From NCBI RefSeq assembly GCF_000820845.2, contig NZ_CBXV010000004.1, positions 62,001 through 126,000 on the forward strand: a DNA stretch of 64,000 bases, given 5' to 3'. Below the pieces are notes generated by a model. That model was not told the origin of the DNA. It searched no databases and saw nothing but the letters and a program-made list of their open reading frames with translations. Shown here piece by piece: positions 46,178 through 54,337 of this stretch. The position numbers and the translations under genes were made by a program. Numbering within the stretch: the stretch's first letter is position 1; each line of letters starts with the position of its first letter. The stretch is from Pyrinomonas methylaliphatogenes (lineage in GTDB: Bacteria; Acidobacteriota; Blastocatellia; Pyrinomonadales; Pyrinomonadaceae).

Positions 46178-46545
46178 GCGACGGGAACAAGTTCACCAAT
46201 CGAGGGACGATTGAGCAGACGCCGACCATCAAGGTGGAGATCTATAATCAAGTTTATAACATCCGATCGGACGGCGATGCTGAATATGTCGCGCAATTGG
46301 CTGAGTTCGTCGATCGTCGGATGCGCGAGATCTCATCGAGCACGCTGACGGTCGATTCGCTCAAAGTGGCGATCCTCGCCGCGTTGCACATCGCCGATGA
46401 GCTCCATCGTTTGAAACGACTGCACGAACAAACGGACGCGCAGCTTGCGGCTCGGAGCGCCGAGTGCGCCGAAATGCTCGACCGCGTGCTTCGGTGGAAA
46501 CCGAGCTTGGACGCTTCATCCTCTTCCGGCGAATTGGGCGCTTGA
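46174..46545 (+). CDS. zapA: Cell division protein ZapA
   Basis: A 123-residue cytosolic protein that bundles FtsZ. The N-terminal beta domain (VEIYNQVYNIRSDGDAEYV) is followed by the helical region (AEFVDRRMREISSSTLTVDS; ALHIADELHRLKRLHEQ), then a variable tail. ATGA overlap with the zapB-like gene. Directly downstream is the 6S RNA gene, as in many bacteria where zapA neighbours ssrS. Confidence 0.92.
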   Translation: MSDGNKFTNRGTIEQTPTIKVEIYNQVYNIRSDGDAEYVAQLAEFVDRRMREISSSTLTVDSLKVAILAALHIADELHRLKRLHEQTDAQLAARSAECAEMLDRVLRWKPSLDASSSSGELGA

Positions 46546-46617
46546 CGCCAAGCGCTGTCCTGGTCGCTTCACCCTCTCTGCGTTCGATTCCAATCTTTTC
46601 CTAAGCTGAGGACCGTT

Positions 46618-46645
46618 TTGCAGTCGCTCGCGCTTGTGCTAGTAT
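46618..46645 (+). promoter_or_regulatory. Promoter of 6S RNA
   Basis: TTGCAG (46618-46623) and TAGTAT (46640-46645) with a 16 bp spacer and a TGTGC just upstream of the -10 box. It would start transcription near 46651, exactly at the 6S closing stem. Confidence 0.65.
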
Positions 46646-46649
46646 CTTC

Positions 46650-46865
46650 GACGGCGAAGAGGGCGCACTTCTGCGGGGTGCGTTACCGAATCCAATGATT
46701 GAGCCAACGCCGTTGAAAAGGGAGACCGATGCCGCACGCCAGTGCGCTCCTTCAGTGTTAAGGAAGCGCCAGAGGCTGCGGCTGCGCTAAAGGTCACCCA
46801 CCTGTCTGTTGCAGGTTCAAATCACGGCTTCGGGACGGCCATTGCGGAAGCCCTCTTCGGCCAAA
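46650..46865 (+). ncRNA. ssrS: 6S RNA
   Basis: Global regulator that mimics an open promoter and binds sigma-70 RNA polymerase. The ends pair: GGCGAAGAGGGC (46653-46664) with GCCCTCTTCGGCC (46850-46862). In the 3' half the known 6S hairpin is recognisable: ACCTG (46800-46804) and CAGGT (46812-46816), followed by TCAAATCACGGC, like the CACCTTG-AACCAAGG-GTTCAAG region of E. coli. The purine-rich central bubble sides are present. Size of about 213 nt is normal. It lies directly after zapA, the usual neighbourhood in many phyla. Assignment is from structure and position only. Confidence 0.82.
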
Positions 46866-46900
46866 CATGGCGCGTCAGGTTGCAGGATGCCATCCTTCGG

Positions 46901-46947
46901 GCGCGTTCCGTCGAAAACATGGTTCGTCGGAGCGCGTTTCGGTTTTT
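46901..46947 (+). terminator. Terminator after 6S RNA
   Basis: Stem GCGCGTTCCGTCG with CGTCGGAGCGCG (46925-46936), with one mismatch and one wobble pair, then TTTCGGTTTTT. It lies about 40 nt after the 6S 3' end and before the YmdB-type gene. Confidence 0.65.
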
Positions 46948-47000
46948 AAGATGGTCTTTTCGGATCGCGCCTCAATCAGCAGCGGCGGAGTTGTTTTTGA

Positions 47001-47783
47001 ATGAAGGTACTCGTCATCGGAGATATCGTCGCGCGCCCCGGACGGACGGCAGTGCTTGAACGGATCGAGGACTTGCGCGAGCGCTACAAAGCTGATCTCA
47101 TCATCGCCAATGTGGAGAACTTAGCGGGCGGATATTCGATCACTCCACCGCTTGTCGAAGAGCTGTTGGCGGTGGGCGTGGATGTGATGACCTCAGGCAA
47201 TCATATCTTTGATAAGCGCGAAGCGATCGCCTACATCAACCAGCAACCAAAACTGTTACGTCCGGCGAACTATCCGCCAGGCACGCCGGGTAACGGCATG
47301 TGGGTAGGGCAGGTCAACGGCGTCGGCGTCGCGGTCATCAACTTGATCGGGCGCGTCTTTATGGGACCGGCGGACGATCCCTTCCGCGCTGCGGATGCCC
47401 TGCTGCGCGAGCTGGACCCTTCGGTGAGGGTCCGCCTCGTAGACTTCCATGCCGAGGCGACATCGGAAAAATGCGCTCTCGGCTGGTACTTGGATGGACG
47501 GGTGTCGGCCATCTTCGGCACGCATACGCACGTGCAGACGGCTGACGAACGCATCTTGCCGCAAGGTACGGCATACATCACCGATATCGGGATGACGGGA
47601 AGCCATGCGGGAGTCATCGGCATGGATCGCGATGACGTGATCGCGCGATTCTTGACGGTTACGCATCGGCGCCTTGAGAGCGCCAAGGGCGATGTGCGCA
47701 TCTGCGGGATCGCGCTCGACATAGATGAGCAGACGGGACGCGCGCGCGGAATATCACGCTTCGCCATCAAGCATGAATCTTGA
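47001..47783 (+). CDS. YmdB-type (TIGR00282) metallophosphoesterase
   Basis: A 260-residue cytosolic di-metal phosphoesterase; relatives hydrolyse 2',3'- or 3',5'-cyclic nucleotides and affect biofilm or RNA turnover. Metal-binding motifs of the calcineurin-like superfamily are complete: IGDIVARPGR, NVENLAGGYS, SGNHIFDKRE, DFHAEATSEK, GTHTHVQTAD and DIGMTGSHAGVIG. Length matches the family. ATG 47001 is the only sensible start; the region upstream is 6S RNA and its terminator. Convergent with the VWA gene, 23 bp away. Confidence 0.94.
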   Translation: MKVLVIGDIVARPGRTAVLERIEDLRERYKADLIIANVENLAGGYSITPPLVEELLAVGVDVMTSGNHIFDKREAIAYINQQPKLLRPANYPPGTPGNGMWVGQVNGVGVAVINLIGRVFMGPADDPFRAADALLRELDPSVRVRLVDFHAEATSEKCALGWYLDGRVSAIFGTHTHVQTADERILPQGTAYITDIGMTGSHAGVIGMDRDDVIARFLTVTHRRLESAKGDVRICGIALDIDEQTGRARGISRFAIKHES

Positions 47784-47806
47784 AAGCTGTGTTAATTGCC
47801 CGAAGA

Positions 47807-49024
47807 TTACCCTTTCGGGGCGATATAGTATGGGCGATGTTGCACGACATAATCTTTGTCGTCGAATTTGCCATCGCCATCCACATCAACTTTGACGACG
47901 ATCTTATGCGGTTTCCCATCATGCTGAGCGCTTGGTTTGAAGCCGAGGCTGTACTGATTGCGAAGCATGGCATCGATCGATTGCAGCACGCTCGGCAGTT
48001 CGCCCTCGAACGTGACGGGGAAGTAGGCGCCGCCCGACTCCTTGGCGAAAGTGTTGAGCGCGTTCTGCGCTTGCAAGAAGGTCAGGCGTCCGGGAAAGCC
48101 CGTGATGTAATCGGTCGGCTCCAGTTGATCGCCGTACTTCTTGAAGAAGAGATTGGCGGTCCCGATGATGTAGATCGGCACGCCAGCGCTCTGAACGATG
48201 CGGCGCGCTTCGTCATAGTTGATCTTGCTGAAGGTGTCTATCCCGGAACTGACCAGAATCACGGCTGTACGCCGCCCTTGCAACGCTGCTAGACCGGCAT
48301 ACTCCATCGTCTCCTGTTTGCTGTTCTCCAGCACGACGGCGTCGCCTTTCCCGCCGATGAGGGTGAATTTTAGGGCATCGAAGAGATTGGCTTCGCGCGA
48401 AGCGGGAAAATTGCGCAGAAGTAGATCGATCACCTGCCGAATGCGGCCCGGATCGTTGGTGAAATCGGTCAGCGGAGTCGGGCGCATGTCATAAGCGATC
48501 ACCGAGACGTAATCTTCCGGGCGAACGAACTGTGAGAGGAACATCGCCATCGGGCGCAGGACTTCATACCGGCCCGGCTCGAACCAGTTCCCGCCGAGCG
48601 CATCGGTCAGTTTGCTATATTCGAGGACCATCGCCACCGTGATCGGCGCTTCAGGGGTGGCGAAGTTGGTGATCTCCCTTTGCACGCCGTCTTCGAAGAT
48701 GGCGAAATTCTCCTTCTTCAGCCCCGTGATGAGCTTGCGCGTCTTCTTGTGGTAGACAACCGCATCGACGTTGACGACCGAGGTTTCGACTTTAACGGTC
48801 TCGGCCTCCTGCGGGGAACCTATGACGTCCGGCGGTGGGGCTTCCTGCGGTTCTCCGGTCTGCGGTTGCACGCCGCTCGATCGTTTGTTCTTCTTTTGAG
48901 TGGTCGAGGGTTGAACGCGCCCCGCTTGGGCGCGCGCTTCAGTCGGAAGGCGCAGCGTCAAACCGAAGATCAGTCCGAGGCCGAGAAGTTGGGCGATGAT
49001 TTGGCGGAAGATAGACTTTCTCAT
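47807..49024 (-). CDS. Secreted VWA-domain protein (VWFA-related Acidobacterial type)
   Basis: A 405-residue secreted protein: signal peptide (QIIAQLLGLGLIFGLTLRLP then TEARA-QA), a Ser/Gln-rich spacer, a beta domain starting VKVETSVVNVDAVVYHKKTR, then the VWA domain (about 130-350) with FAIFEDGVQ, DYVSVIAYD, ALKFTLIGG and VILVSSGIDT. The metal-site Asp/Ser pattern is only partly kept, as in this TIGR03436-like family. The C-terminal strand region ends KVDVDGDGKFDDKDYVVQHR, which resembles a calcium loop. ATG 49024 with GGAGCC upstream is preferred to a longer frame without signal peptide. It follows the lectin-like gene on the same strand; the gap holds repeats. Confidence 0.85.
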   Translation of the reverse strand: MRKSIFRQIIAQLLGLGLIFGLTLRLPTEARAQAGRVQPSTTQKKNKRSSGVQPQTGEPQEAPPPDVIGSPQEAETVKVETSVVNVDAVVYHKKTRKLITGLKKENFAIFEDGVQREITNFATPEAPITVAMVLEYSKLTDALGGNWFEPGRYEVLRPMAMFLSQFVRPEDYVSVIAYDMRPTPLTDFTNDPGRIRQVIDLLLRNFPASREANLFDALKFTLIGGKGDAVVLENSKQETMEYAGLAALQGRRTAVILVSSGIDTFSKINYDEARRIVQSAGVPIYIIGTANLFFKKYGDQLEPTDYITGFPGRLTFLQAQNALNTFAKESGGAYFPVTFEGELPSVLQSIDAMLRNQYSLGFKPSAQHDGKPHKIVVKVDVDGDGKFDDKDYVVQHRPYYIAPKG

Positions 49025-49358
49025 AACGGGCGGCTCCAGCTCTGCGATTTTGTCCCCATGGTAAGTCGCAGGGCACGACGGGGTCAATCTCCTTCGGACT
49101 GAACTTATGATGCGCGAAACGACATCGAAGGTGGTCTTCGACGCTCTGGGTTCGCAATCATTAACCTCTTTTCATACTTGCTGGCTGCGCGTCAACGCGC
49201 GCCGCTTGACCAGGACGCTCTGGGTTCGCAATCATTAACCTCTTTTCATGATCGCCCGATCTTGAAGCCGCGACTCGCATGATTTGACCGGTCTCAATCC
49301 AGCACCGCGCACACACCACGCCAAAAGATCCATCTCGGCTCGCATGATCTGACCGATT
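49025..49358. other. 334 bp intergenic region occupied by repeat pairs
   Basis: Between the VWA gene start and the end of the lectin-like gene. The first 115 bp would hold the VWA promoter. The rest is two pairs of direct repeats (49140-49249 and 49271-49362). No ORF with coding features is seen. Confidence 0.8.
49140..49249. repeat. Pair of exact 36 bp direct repeats with a 38 bp spacer
   Basis: Copies at 49140-49175 and 49214-49249 are identical over 36 bp; they begin GACGCTCTGGGTTCGC and end CCTCTTTTCAT. The spacer is 49176-49213 (38 bp). This is CRISPR-like geometry, but there are only two copies and no cas gene. The flanks differ immediately outside both copies. Confidence 0.92.
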
Positions 49359-49362
49359 TCAA
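49271..49362. repeat. Pair of diverged 27 bp direct repeats, 65 bp apart
   Basis: CGACTCGCATGATTTGACCG at 49271 (27 bp in all) recurs at 49336-49362 with four changes. The second copy contains the TGA stop of the lectin-like gene (49359-49361, minus strand), as in the pair at 5710-5794. The sequence is unrelated to the adjacent 36 bp pair. Confidence 0.75.
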
Positions 49363-50096
49363 CGCGGCTGAGCCGAAGGCACTTCGGCTTCGACGACGGC
49401 GTTGAAGAACCCCGAGTTGTCGTTCAGGTTGCCCTCATTGATGCCGAGGAAGAGCACGCCGTCGCGTTGTGCGCGAAATTCGCGTTGCCTCCCGATGAAG
49501 ATGAAATCATCGTTATCGTCGCCGATGACGGCGATCAATGCGCCCGTCGGCTCATCGCGGATCAATTTGTTCGGGTCGGGAAGCGTCGGAAGACCTGCTG
49601 GAGTCGAGTAGACGCCGTTGCCGAGCGAGACTTGACCGGTGGCCGAAATGCGCAGCAGTTGACCGCGACGGACCACCAGACCCGTGTTCGTCCAACCGTT
49701 GGCCGTGTTATCGGCGAGCACGCGAACGTTGATGCGCACCCAATTGTTGGAAGCTTGCGTCGTCGAAGATGGCGCCGGGTTGGAGGCCGTTTGACGCGGC
49801 GCGTTCGCCGGTGGAGTGGATGGCTGTGTGGCTGGTGGAGGGGCATCGCCCGCCGTGTTAGGCGGGTTCACGGAATCGAACTCGATCGATTCGACATCCT
49901 CCACGTAGAGCATCATGCGACTGGCGCGCCCGCGCGCGCCCGCCCCGACGAGAACGGTGAACTGTTGATCGCGGAAGCCGATGACTTGACCGCGGATGAC
50001 GGTCCCATCTTTGAGTCGAATGGTATCGGCAAAGGTCATCGAAGCGGCGACGAGCGCGATGACGATCGCCGGAATGAACATCTGCCTTCGATCCAT
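49359..50096 (-). CDS. Secreted protein with a PA-IL-lectin-like C-terminal domain
   Basis: A 245-residue protein with a signal peptide (MFIPAIVIALVAASMTFADT). A small N-terminal beta domain follows (TIRLKDGTVIRGQVIGFRDQ; MLYVEDVESIEFD), then a Pro/Ala-rich linker (APPPATQPSTPPANAPRQ) and a C-terminal domain resembling the LecA/PA-IL galactophilic fold: NTGLVVRRGQLLRISATGQV, PTGALIAVIGDDNDDF, VLFLGINEGNLNDNSG. The last motif has the Asn/Asp pattern that binds calcium and sugar in PA-IL. Sugar binding is inference. ATG 50096 is preceded by GAGGTGAGG. It lies 113 bp after the anti-sigma gene, so it may belong to that regulon. Confidence 0.75.
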   Translation of the reverse strand: MDRRQMFIPAIVIALVAASMTFADTIRLKDGTVIRGQVIGFRDQQFTVLVGAGARGRASRMMLYVEDVESIEFDSVNPPNTAGDAPPPATQPSTPPANAPRQTASNPAPSSTTQASNNWVRINVRVLADNTANGWTNTGLVVRRGQLLRISATGQVSLGNGVYSTPAGLPTLPDPNKLIRDEPTGALIAVIGDDNDDFIFIGRQREFRAQRDGVLFLGINEGNLNDNSGFFNAVVEAEVPSAQPR

Positions 50097-50209
50097 GATC
50101 CTCACCTCTTTACAGAATCGCACTTTGCTGCTCGGTCGAGAGCGCGCGGAGCGAATGGAGAGCCTCTTTGGCTTGATGGCGCAAGGAGGCTTTCAGGTTG
50201 CTCGCGCTC

Positions 50210-50449
50210 TCAATGAAGGGCGCGGTTGGCGATCCCCAATCGCCGCCAAAGCTCATCCTCGTCGGGGTAACGGATCGTATCTGCGCCGCATAATGATCTG
50301 GCGGTCTCTACGATCAGGATGAGATCGTGAAAGACGTCGGCGCAGGGCGAGCAGACCTGCAGATGCGCCCTGATTTCGAGCATTTCGACATCTTCAAGCG
50401 TGCCCGCGTGATATTCGCTGAGCAACTCCAAGCTTCTCTCACAATCCAT
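50210..50449 (-). CDS. Zinc-finger anti-sigma factor
   Basis: A 79-residue cytosolic protein of the zf-HC2 anti-sigma type. The start [20 protein letters not shown] is followed by [15 protein letters not shown]: a Cys near the N-terminus and the His-x3-Cys-x2-Cys set that binds zinc. No membrane helix, so it is a soluble sensor. Its start overlaps the sigma gene end by 11 nt, the usual arrangement for partner pairs. Confidence 0.88.
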   Translation of the reverse strand: MDCERSLELLSEYHAGTLEDVEMLEIRAHLQVCSPCADVFHDLILIVETARSLCGADTIRYPDEDELWRRLGIANRALH

Positions 50450-51044
50450 CGTTGCCCTCCCGAGAGTTGGATGCCGTTTGTTGTCGAATCAGATTGCGCA
50501 GCTTCAGTCGCGCCTTGTGCAACTGCGATTTCGAGGTGCCTTCGCTGAATCCAAGCATGCGCGCGATCTCATCATGATCATAACCTTCGATGTCATGGAG
50601 CACGAAGACCGCGCGATAGCCGGGCGGCAGTTGCGCGATCGCTTTCTCGAGCGCGATGCGATCGATGATCGGCATGCGACTGGGATCTTCTGTCCCCTGA
50701 ACGATCTGAAGCGGCGTTTCCCCTTCCTCAGTCGTCTGTTCGCTGCGCGTGCTTTTGCGTCGCAGATGCATCAACACTTGATTGACCGTCATGCGGTGGA
50801 GCCACGTCGAGAAAGCGGAATCGCCGCGAAAACTGCCGATCTTGTTGTAAAGGTTTAGGAAGACTTCCTGCGTCAGATCCTCCGCTTCGGTCGGATTGCC
50901 GAGCATGCGCAGGCAAAGGGCATAGACGCGCTTGAAGTGACGACGGTAGATCTCCTCGAAAGCGCTCGTATCGCCAGCCGCCGCTTTTTGCGCCAGCTCG
51001 AAATCGGTCGGTCTCTTTTGCGCTTCTGCCGCGTTCACGCTCAC
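50439..51044 (-). CDS. ECF RNA polymerase sigma factor
   Basis: A 201-residue extracytoplasmic-function sigma factor. Region 2 is [20 protein letters not shown] with QEVFLNLY, recognising the -10 box. Region 4 is [20 protein letters not shown] then [20 protein letters not shown], the -35-binding helix-turn-helix. A short charged N-terminus ([20 protein letters not shown]) precedes. It is coupled to the anti-sigma gene by overlap. A sigma-70-like promoter lies 55 bp upstream; the regulated genes may include the two secreted proteins downstream. Confidence 0.93.
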   Translation of the reverse strand: MSVNAAEAQKRPTDFELAQKAAAGDTSAFEEIYRRHFKRVYALCLRMLGNPTEAEDLTQEVFLNLYNKIGSFRGDSAFSTWLHRMTVNQVLMHLRRKSTRSEQTTEEGETPLQIVQGTEDPSRMPIIDRIALEKAIAQLPPGYRAVFVLHDIEGYDHDEIARMLGFSEGTSKSQLHKARLKLRNLIRQQTASNSREGNDGL

Positions 51045-51098
51045 AGTTCGCTGTCTTTCTCGCCGATCTTGCCGTAAGGTGGGCGAATCACGCCAGCA

Positions 51099-51127
51099 AT
51101 ACTATAATGCTTCGACTCCGTCTACAA
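51099..51127 (-). promoter_or_regulatory. Promoter of the ECF sigma operon
   Basis: On the minus strand, TTGTAG (51122-51127) and TAGTAT (51099-51104) with a 17 bp spacer, just downstream of the VOC gene. It resembles a housekeeping promoter more than an ECF-type one (AAC / TCA). Confidence 0.6.
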
Positions 51128-51135
51128 GGACGCGG

Positions 51136-51552
51136 CTATTTGGCGAAGATCTGCTTTCGATCGGCGAACGCTTTGAATTCGAGCGCGTTGCCGCTCGGAT
51201 CGAGAAAGAACATCGTCGCTTGTTCGCCCGGTTGACCGCGGAAACGTATGTGGGGCTCGATGATGAACTCGATCCCGGCCCGCCGCACGCGCTCGGCCAG
51301 CTCCTGCCACTGTTCCATCGTCAGGATCACTCCGAAATGGGGAACGGGAACGTCGTGCCCATCGACCGGATTGAAGCCGCGGATGCCGGTATGTCCTGGG
51401 ACGAGATGAGCGACGATCTGGTGCCCATAGAGGTTGAAGTCGATCCATGTATCGCTGCTGCGCCCTTCGTCACACCCTAAAACGCCGCCGTAGAACTGGC
51501 GCGCGGCCTCGAGATCGTGGACGGGAAAAGCGAGGTGAAAAGGGTTCTCCAT
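51136..51552 (-). CDS. VOC-superfamily (glyoxalase/dioxygenase-fold) protein
   Basis: A 138-residue protein with two vicinal-oxygen-chelate half-domains. Metal-ligand candidates are His in [10 protein letters not shown] and Glu in [10 protein letters not shown] at the C-terminus. [14 protein letters not shown] and [14 protein letters not shown] are typical of the family. The overall pattern resembles VOC proteins of acidobacteria and cyanobacteria. Whether it is a lyase, a dioxygenase or a resistance protein cannot be told. Confidence 0.8.
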   Translation of the reverse strand: MENPFHLAFPVHDLEAARQFYGGVLGCDEGRSSDTWIDFNLYGHQIVAHLVPGHTGIRGFNPVDGHDVPVPHFGVILTMEQWQELAERVRRAGIEFIIEPHIRFRGQPGEQATMFFLDPSGNALEFKAFADRKQIFAK

Positions 51553-51661
51553 CAGCCTCCTCCTGTGCTGAAGCTCTTCGCTATTTTAACGCGCGTTTGC
51601 GCGGATCCGCGAACGCGAAATCAAGATCGCAACTCAGCGGTCCATTCGAAGATGATCGAAT

Positions 51662-54337
51662 CTATGCGGGACGAGGCGCATCGAGCGTTTCGCGCACCTT
51701 GCGCACGAGCGCGTCCGGCGCGAAAGGCTTTTCGAGAAATGGTTTATCTTCGCTGAGCAAATCTCGGCGCAGGTTCTCATCATCCATGTAACCTGAAGTG
51801 AAAAGGATGCGCATGCGCGGGCGAAGAGCTTTCGCCTGCAGGCTCAGTTCATGGCCGCTCATCTGCGGCATGACGATGTCGGTGAGCATCAGGTCGATCG
51901 TCCCGCGATGCTCGCGGCAGATGCGCAGCGCTTGGCGCGGATTAGATGCTTCGAGGACGACGTAGCCGAACTCTTCCAACGTCGCGCGCGCCATGCGTCG
52001 CACGCTCTCCTCGTCTTCGACGAGAAGGATCGTCTCATTACCGTAACCTTGCGGGGCGGGCGTGGAGGATTGCCGTTTCCGGTGCGAGGCGGCTTCGGCG
52101 ATCACTTGCGGCAGATAGATTCTGAAGATCGCCCCTTCGCCCGGACGGCTATGGACCGTGACGTATCCCCCGCTCTGTTTAACGATGCCGTAGACGGTCG
52201 ATAATCCTAGGCCGGTCCCTTTGCCGGGCTCTTTGGTCGTGAAGAACGGTTCGAAGATGTGACGCTGGACCTCTTCATCCATCCCGCAGCCGGTATCGGC
52301 AACTTCCAGCAGGACGTATTTGCCCGGGGCGATGAAAGGATGATGGCGCAACAGACTCTCTTCCGTCTCGATATTGGCGGTGCGGATCGTGAGGAGGCCG
52401 CCGTTGGGCATCGCATCGCGCGCGTTCACCGCGAGGTTGACGATCACCTGTTCGATCTGGCTGGGATCGACTTTGGTTGGCCAAAGATCTGGGTATAGCT
52501 CGAGGCGGAGTTCGATGTTTTCGGTGAGCAAGCGTTGCAACATCTTGCCCATGTCTTCGACGACTTCGTTGAGATTGAGCGGCTTCGGTTGGATGATCTG
52601 TTTGCGGCTAAAGGCGAGAAGCTGGCGCGTCAAGTTGGCCGCGCGTTCAGCCGATTTTTTGATTTCGGCGATTTGACGGCGCAGCGATTCATCTTCGCGC
52701 ACGCGCCGCAGAGCGAGATCGGCATAGCCGATGATCGCCGTGAGCAGATTGTTGAAGTCATGTGCGACTCCGCCCGCGAGCCTGCCGACCGCTTCCATCT
52801 TCTGTGCTTGTCGCAACTGATCTTCGAGCTGTTTGCGCGGCGTGATGTCACGGTTGACGCCGACGATCGAGAGCGGATTGCCCTGCCCGTCGCGCTGAAG
52901 GACGAAGATCGAGTCGGCTGTGCCGGTCGTGCCGTCCTTGCGTTTGAAGGCGATCTCGCCTTCCCATCGCCCTTCAGTAAGGACGGTCTCGCGGATTTCG
53001 GCGTCGATCTGTTCGCTGATCTCTGCGGAATAAAGGAGCGAGGAATCTTGGCCCAGCACCTCGGCCTTCGCATAGCCGAAGATGCGTTCTGCGGCTGGGT
53101 TCCAATCGGTGATGCGCCCTTGCAGGTCGGTCACGATGACGCCATCGTAAATCGTGTCGAAAACCAGGGCTTGGCGTCGGAGTGCCTCTTCGGCGCGACG
53201 TTTCTCGGTGACGTCATTGGCCAACACGAGCTTGGAGCGCCTGCCGTTCAGTTCCAGGATGTGAGAGATGATCTCGACTTCGATGATCGTCCCGTCCTTT
53301 TTGCGGTGACGCCAGACGCCGGAGCGGTGATACCGCTGATCGGAATCGGCGATATGCTTGACGCGATTCATTAAGGTCGAGAGGTCTTCGCGCGGTCGTA
53401 TGTCTTGAATCGTCATCGAAAGGAACTCTTCGCGCGAATAACCATAATGCCGAATCGCAGCCTCATTGACGTCGAGAAAAGCGAGCGTCTCGAGATCATA
53501 AACCCACATCGGGAGCGGATTGCTCTCGAATAACAGACGGTAGCGCGCTTCCGATTCGCGCAGAGCCCTTTGGACGCGCTTCTGTTCGGTCAAGTCTTTG
53601 GCGATGCCGAAGACGCCGACGATCTGACCATCGACGATGATCGGCATATTGGTGACGTTCAGTTCGATGCGTCGGCCATCTTTGTGGTAGATGGCCGTTT
53701 CGTAATTTTGCGGCTCGCCTTCGGCGGCTTGCCGAAAGCGCTGGACAGTTTGTGGGAGCTCTTCTGGAACGATGAGCGTGGTGAAGGAGCTACCGATCAG
53801 CTCCTCTCTCGTATAGCCGGATAGTTTATGACAGGCCGGATTGACTTCGACGAAGCGCCCTTCGAGATCGAACGAATAGACCGCATCGGGATTGTATTCG
53901 AAGAGCGATTTGTAACGCTCCCTGCTCGCTTGAAGCGCTTTCTCGGCGCGATTCTTCTCGACGAGGAGCCGCACCTTGGCGAGCAAGAAACGCGGATCAT
54001 ATGGCGCTTCGACGTAATCATCGGCTCCGACCTGCAGGGCTTCGACCATGCTCGGCACATCTTTGCGGATGGCGCTCAGCAGGATGATCGGCGTCGGCGC
54101 TAGGTGCGAAGTCGCGCGAATGCGGCGGCAAAGCTCGATCCCGTCCATCACGGGCATGGCGACGTCGCTGACGATGAGATCTGGAGGATCGAATTGAGCC
54201 AAATGAAACGCTTCCTCTCCGTTCAGCGCGCCGATGACCCGATATCCCTCTCGCTTGAGGAGGAAAGCGGTGACTTCAAGCTGATCGGGAAGATCATTAA
54301 CGAGGAGGATGGTGGGCGAACCTTTATCATCTGACAT
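51662..54337 (-). CDS. Hybrid sensor histidine kinase / response regulator
   Basis: An 891-residue signalling protein without membrane segments. Order: N-terminal receiver (phospho-Asp in LIVSDVAMPVMDG, about residue 58), three PAS domains (RYKSLFEYNPDAVYSFDLEG; RYRLLFESNPLPMWVYD; FDTIYDGVIVTDLQGRITDW), a histidine kinase with H-box GVAHDFNNLL (His about 526), HATPase boxes DTGCGMDEE and GKGTGLGLSTVYG, and a C-terminal receiver (TDIVMPQMSG, about 820). With two receivers it can pass phosphate both ways inside the chain. No DNA-binding domain. Divergent from the VOC gene at 54794 across the repeat region. Confidence 0.93.
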   Translation of the reverse strand: MSDDKGSPTILLVNDLPDQLEVTAFLLKREGYRVIGALNGEEAFHLAQFDPPDLIVSDVAMPVMDGIELCRRIRATSHLAPTPIILLSAIRKDVPSMVEALQVGADDYVEAPYDPRFLLAKVRLLVEKNRAEKALQASRERYKSLFEYNPDAVYSFDLEGRFVEVNPACHKLSGYTREELIGSSFTTLIVPEELPQTVQRFRQAAEGEPQNYETAIYHKDGRRIELNVTNMPIIVDGQIVGVFGIAKDLTEQKRVQRALRESEARYRLLFESNPLPMWVYDLETLAFLDVNEAAIRHYGYSREEFLSMTIQDIRPREDLSTLMNRVKHIADSDQRYHRSGVWRHRKKDGTIIEVEIISHILELNGRRSKLVLANDVTEKRRAEEALRRQALVFDTIYDGVIVTDLQGRITDWNPAAERIFGYAKAEVLGQDSSLLYSAEISEQIDAEIRETVLTEGRWEGEIAFKRKDGTTGTADSIFVLQRDGQGNPLSIVGVNRDITPRKQLEDQLRQAQKMEAVGRLAGGVAHDFNNLLTAIIGYADLALRRVREDESLRRQIAEIKKSAERAANLTRQLLAFSRKQIIQPKPLNLNEVVEDMGKMLQRLLTENIELRLELYPDLWPTKVDPSQIEQVIVNLAVNARDAMPNGGLLTIRTANIETEESLLRHHPFIAPGKYVLLEVADTGCGMDEEVQRHIFEPFFTTKEPGKGTGLGLSTVYGIVKQSGGYVTVHSRPGEGAIFRIYLPQVIAEAASHRKRQSSTPAPQGYGNETILLVEDEESVRRMARATLEEFGYVVLEASNPRQALRICREHRGTIDLMLTDIVMPQMSGHELSLQAKALRPRMRILFTSGYMDDENLRRDLLSEDKPFLEKPFAPDALVRKVRETLDAPRPA

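Noticed and set aside
46742-47059. A 105-codon frame between zapA and the YmdB-type gene
   Set aside because: It lies across the 6S RNA, its terminator and the start of the next gene, and has no coding features.
49140-49249. Calling the 36 bp repeat pairs true CRISPR arrays
   Set aside because: Each has only two repeats, the pairs do not share sequence, and no cas gene is present. They are listed as repeats instead.
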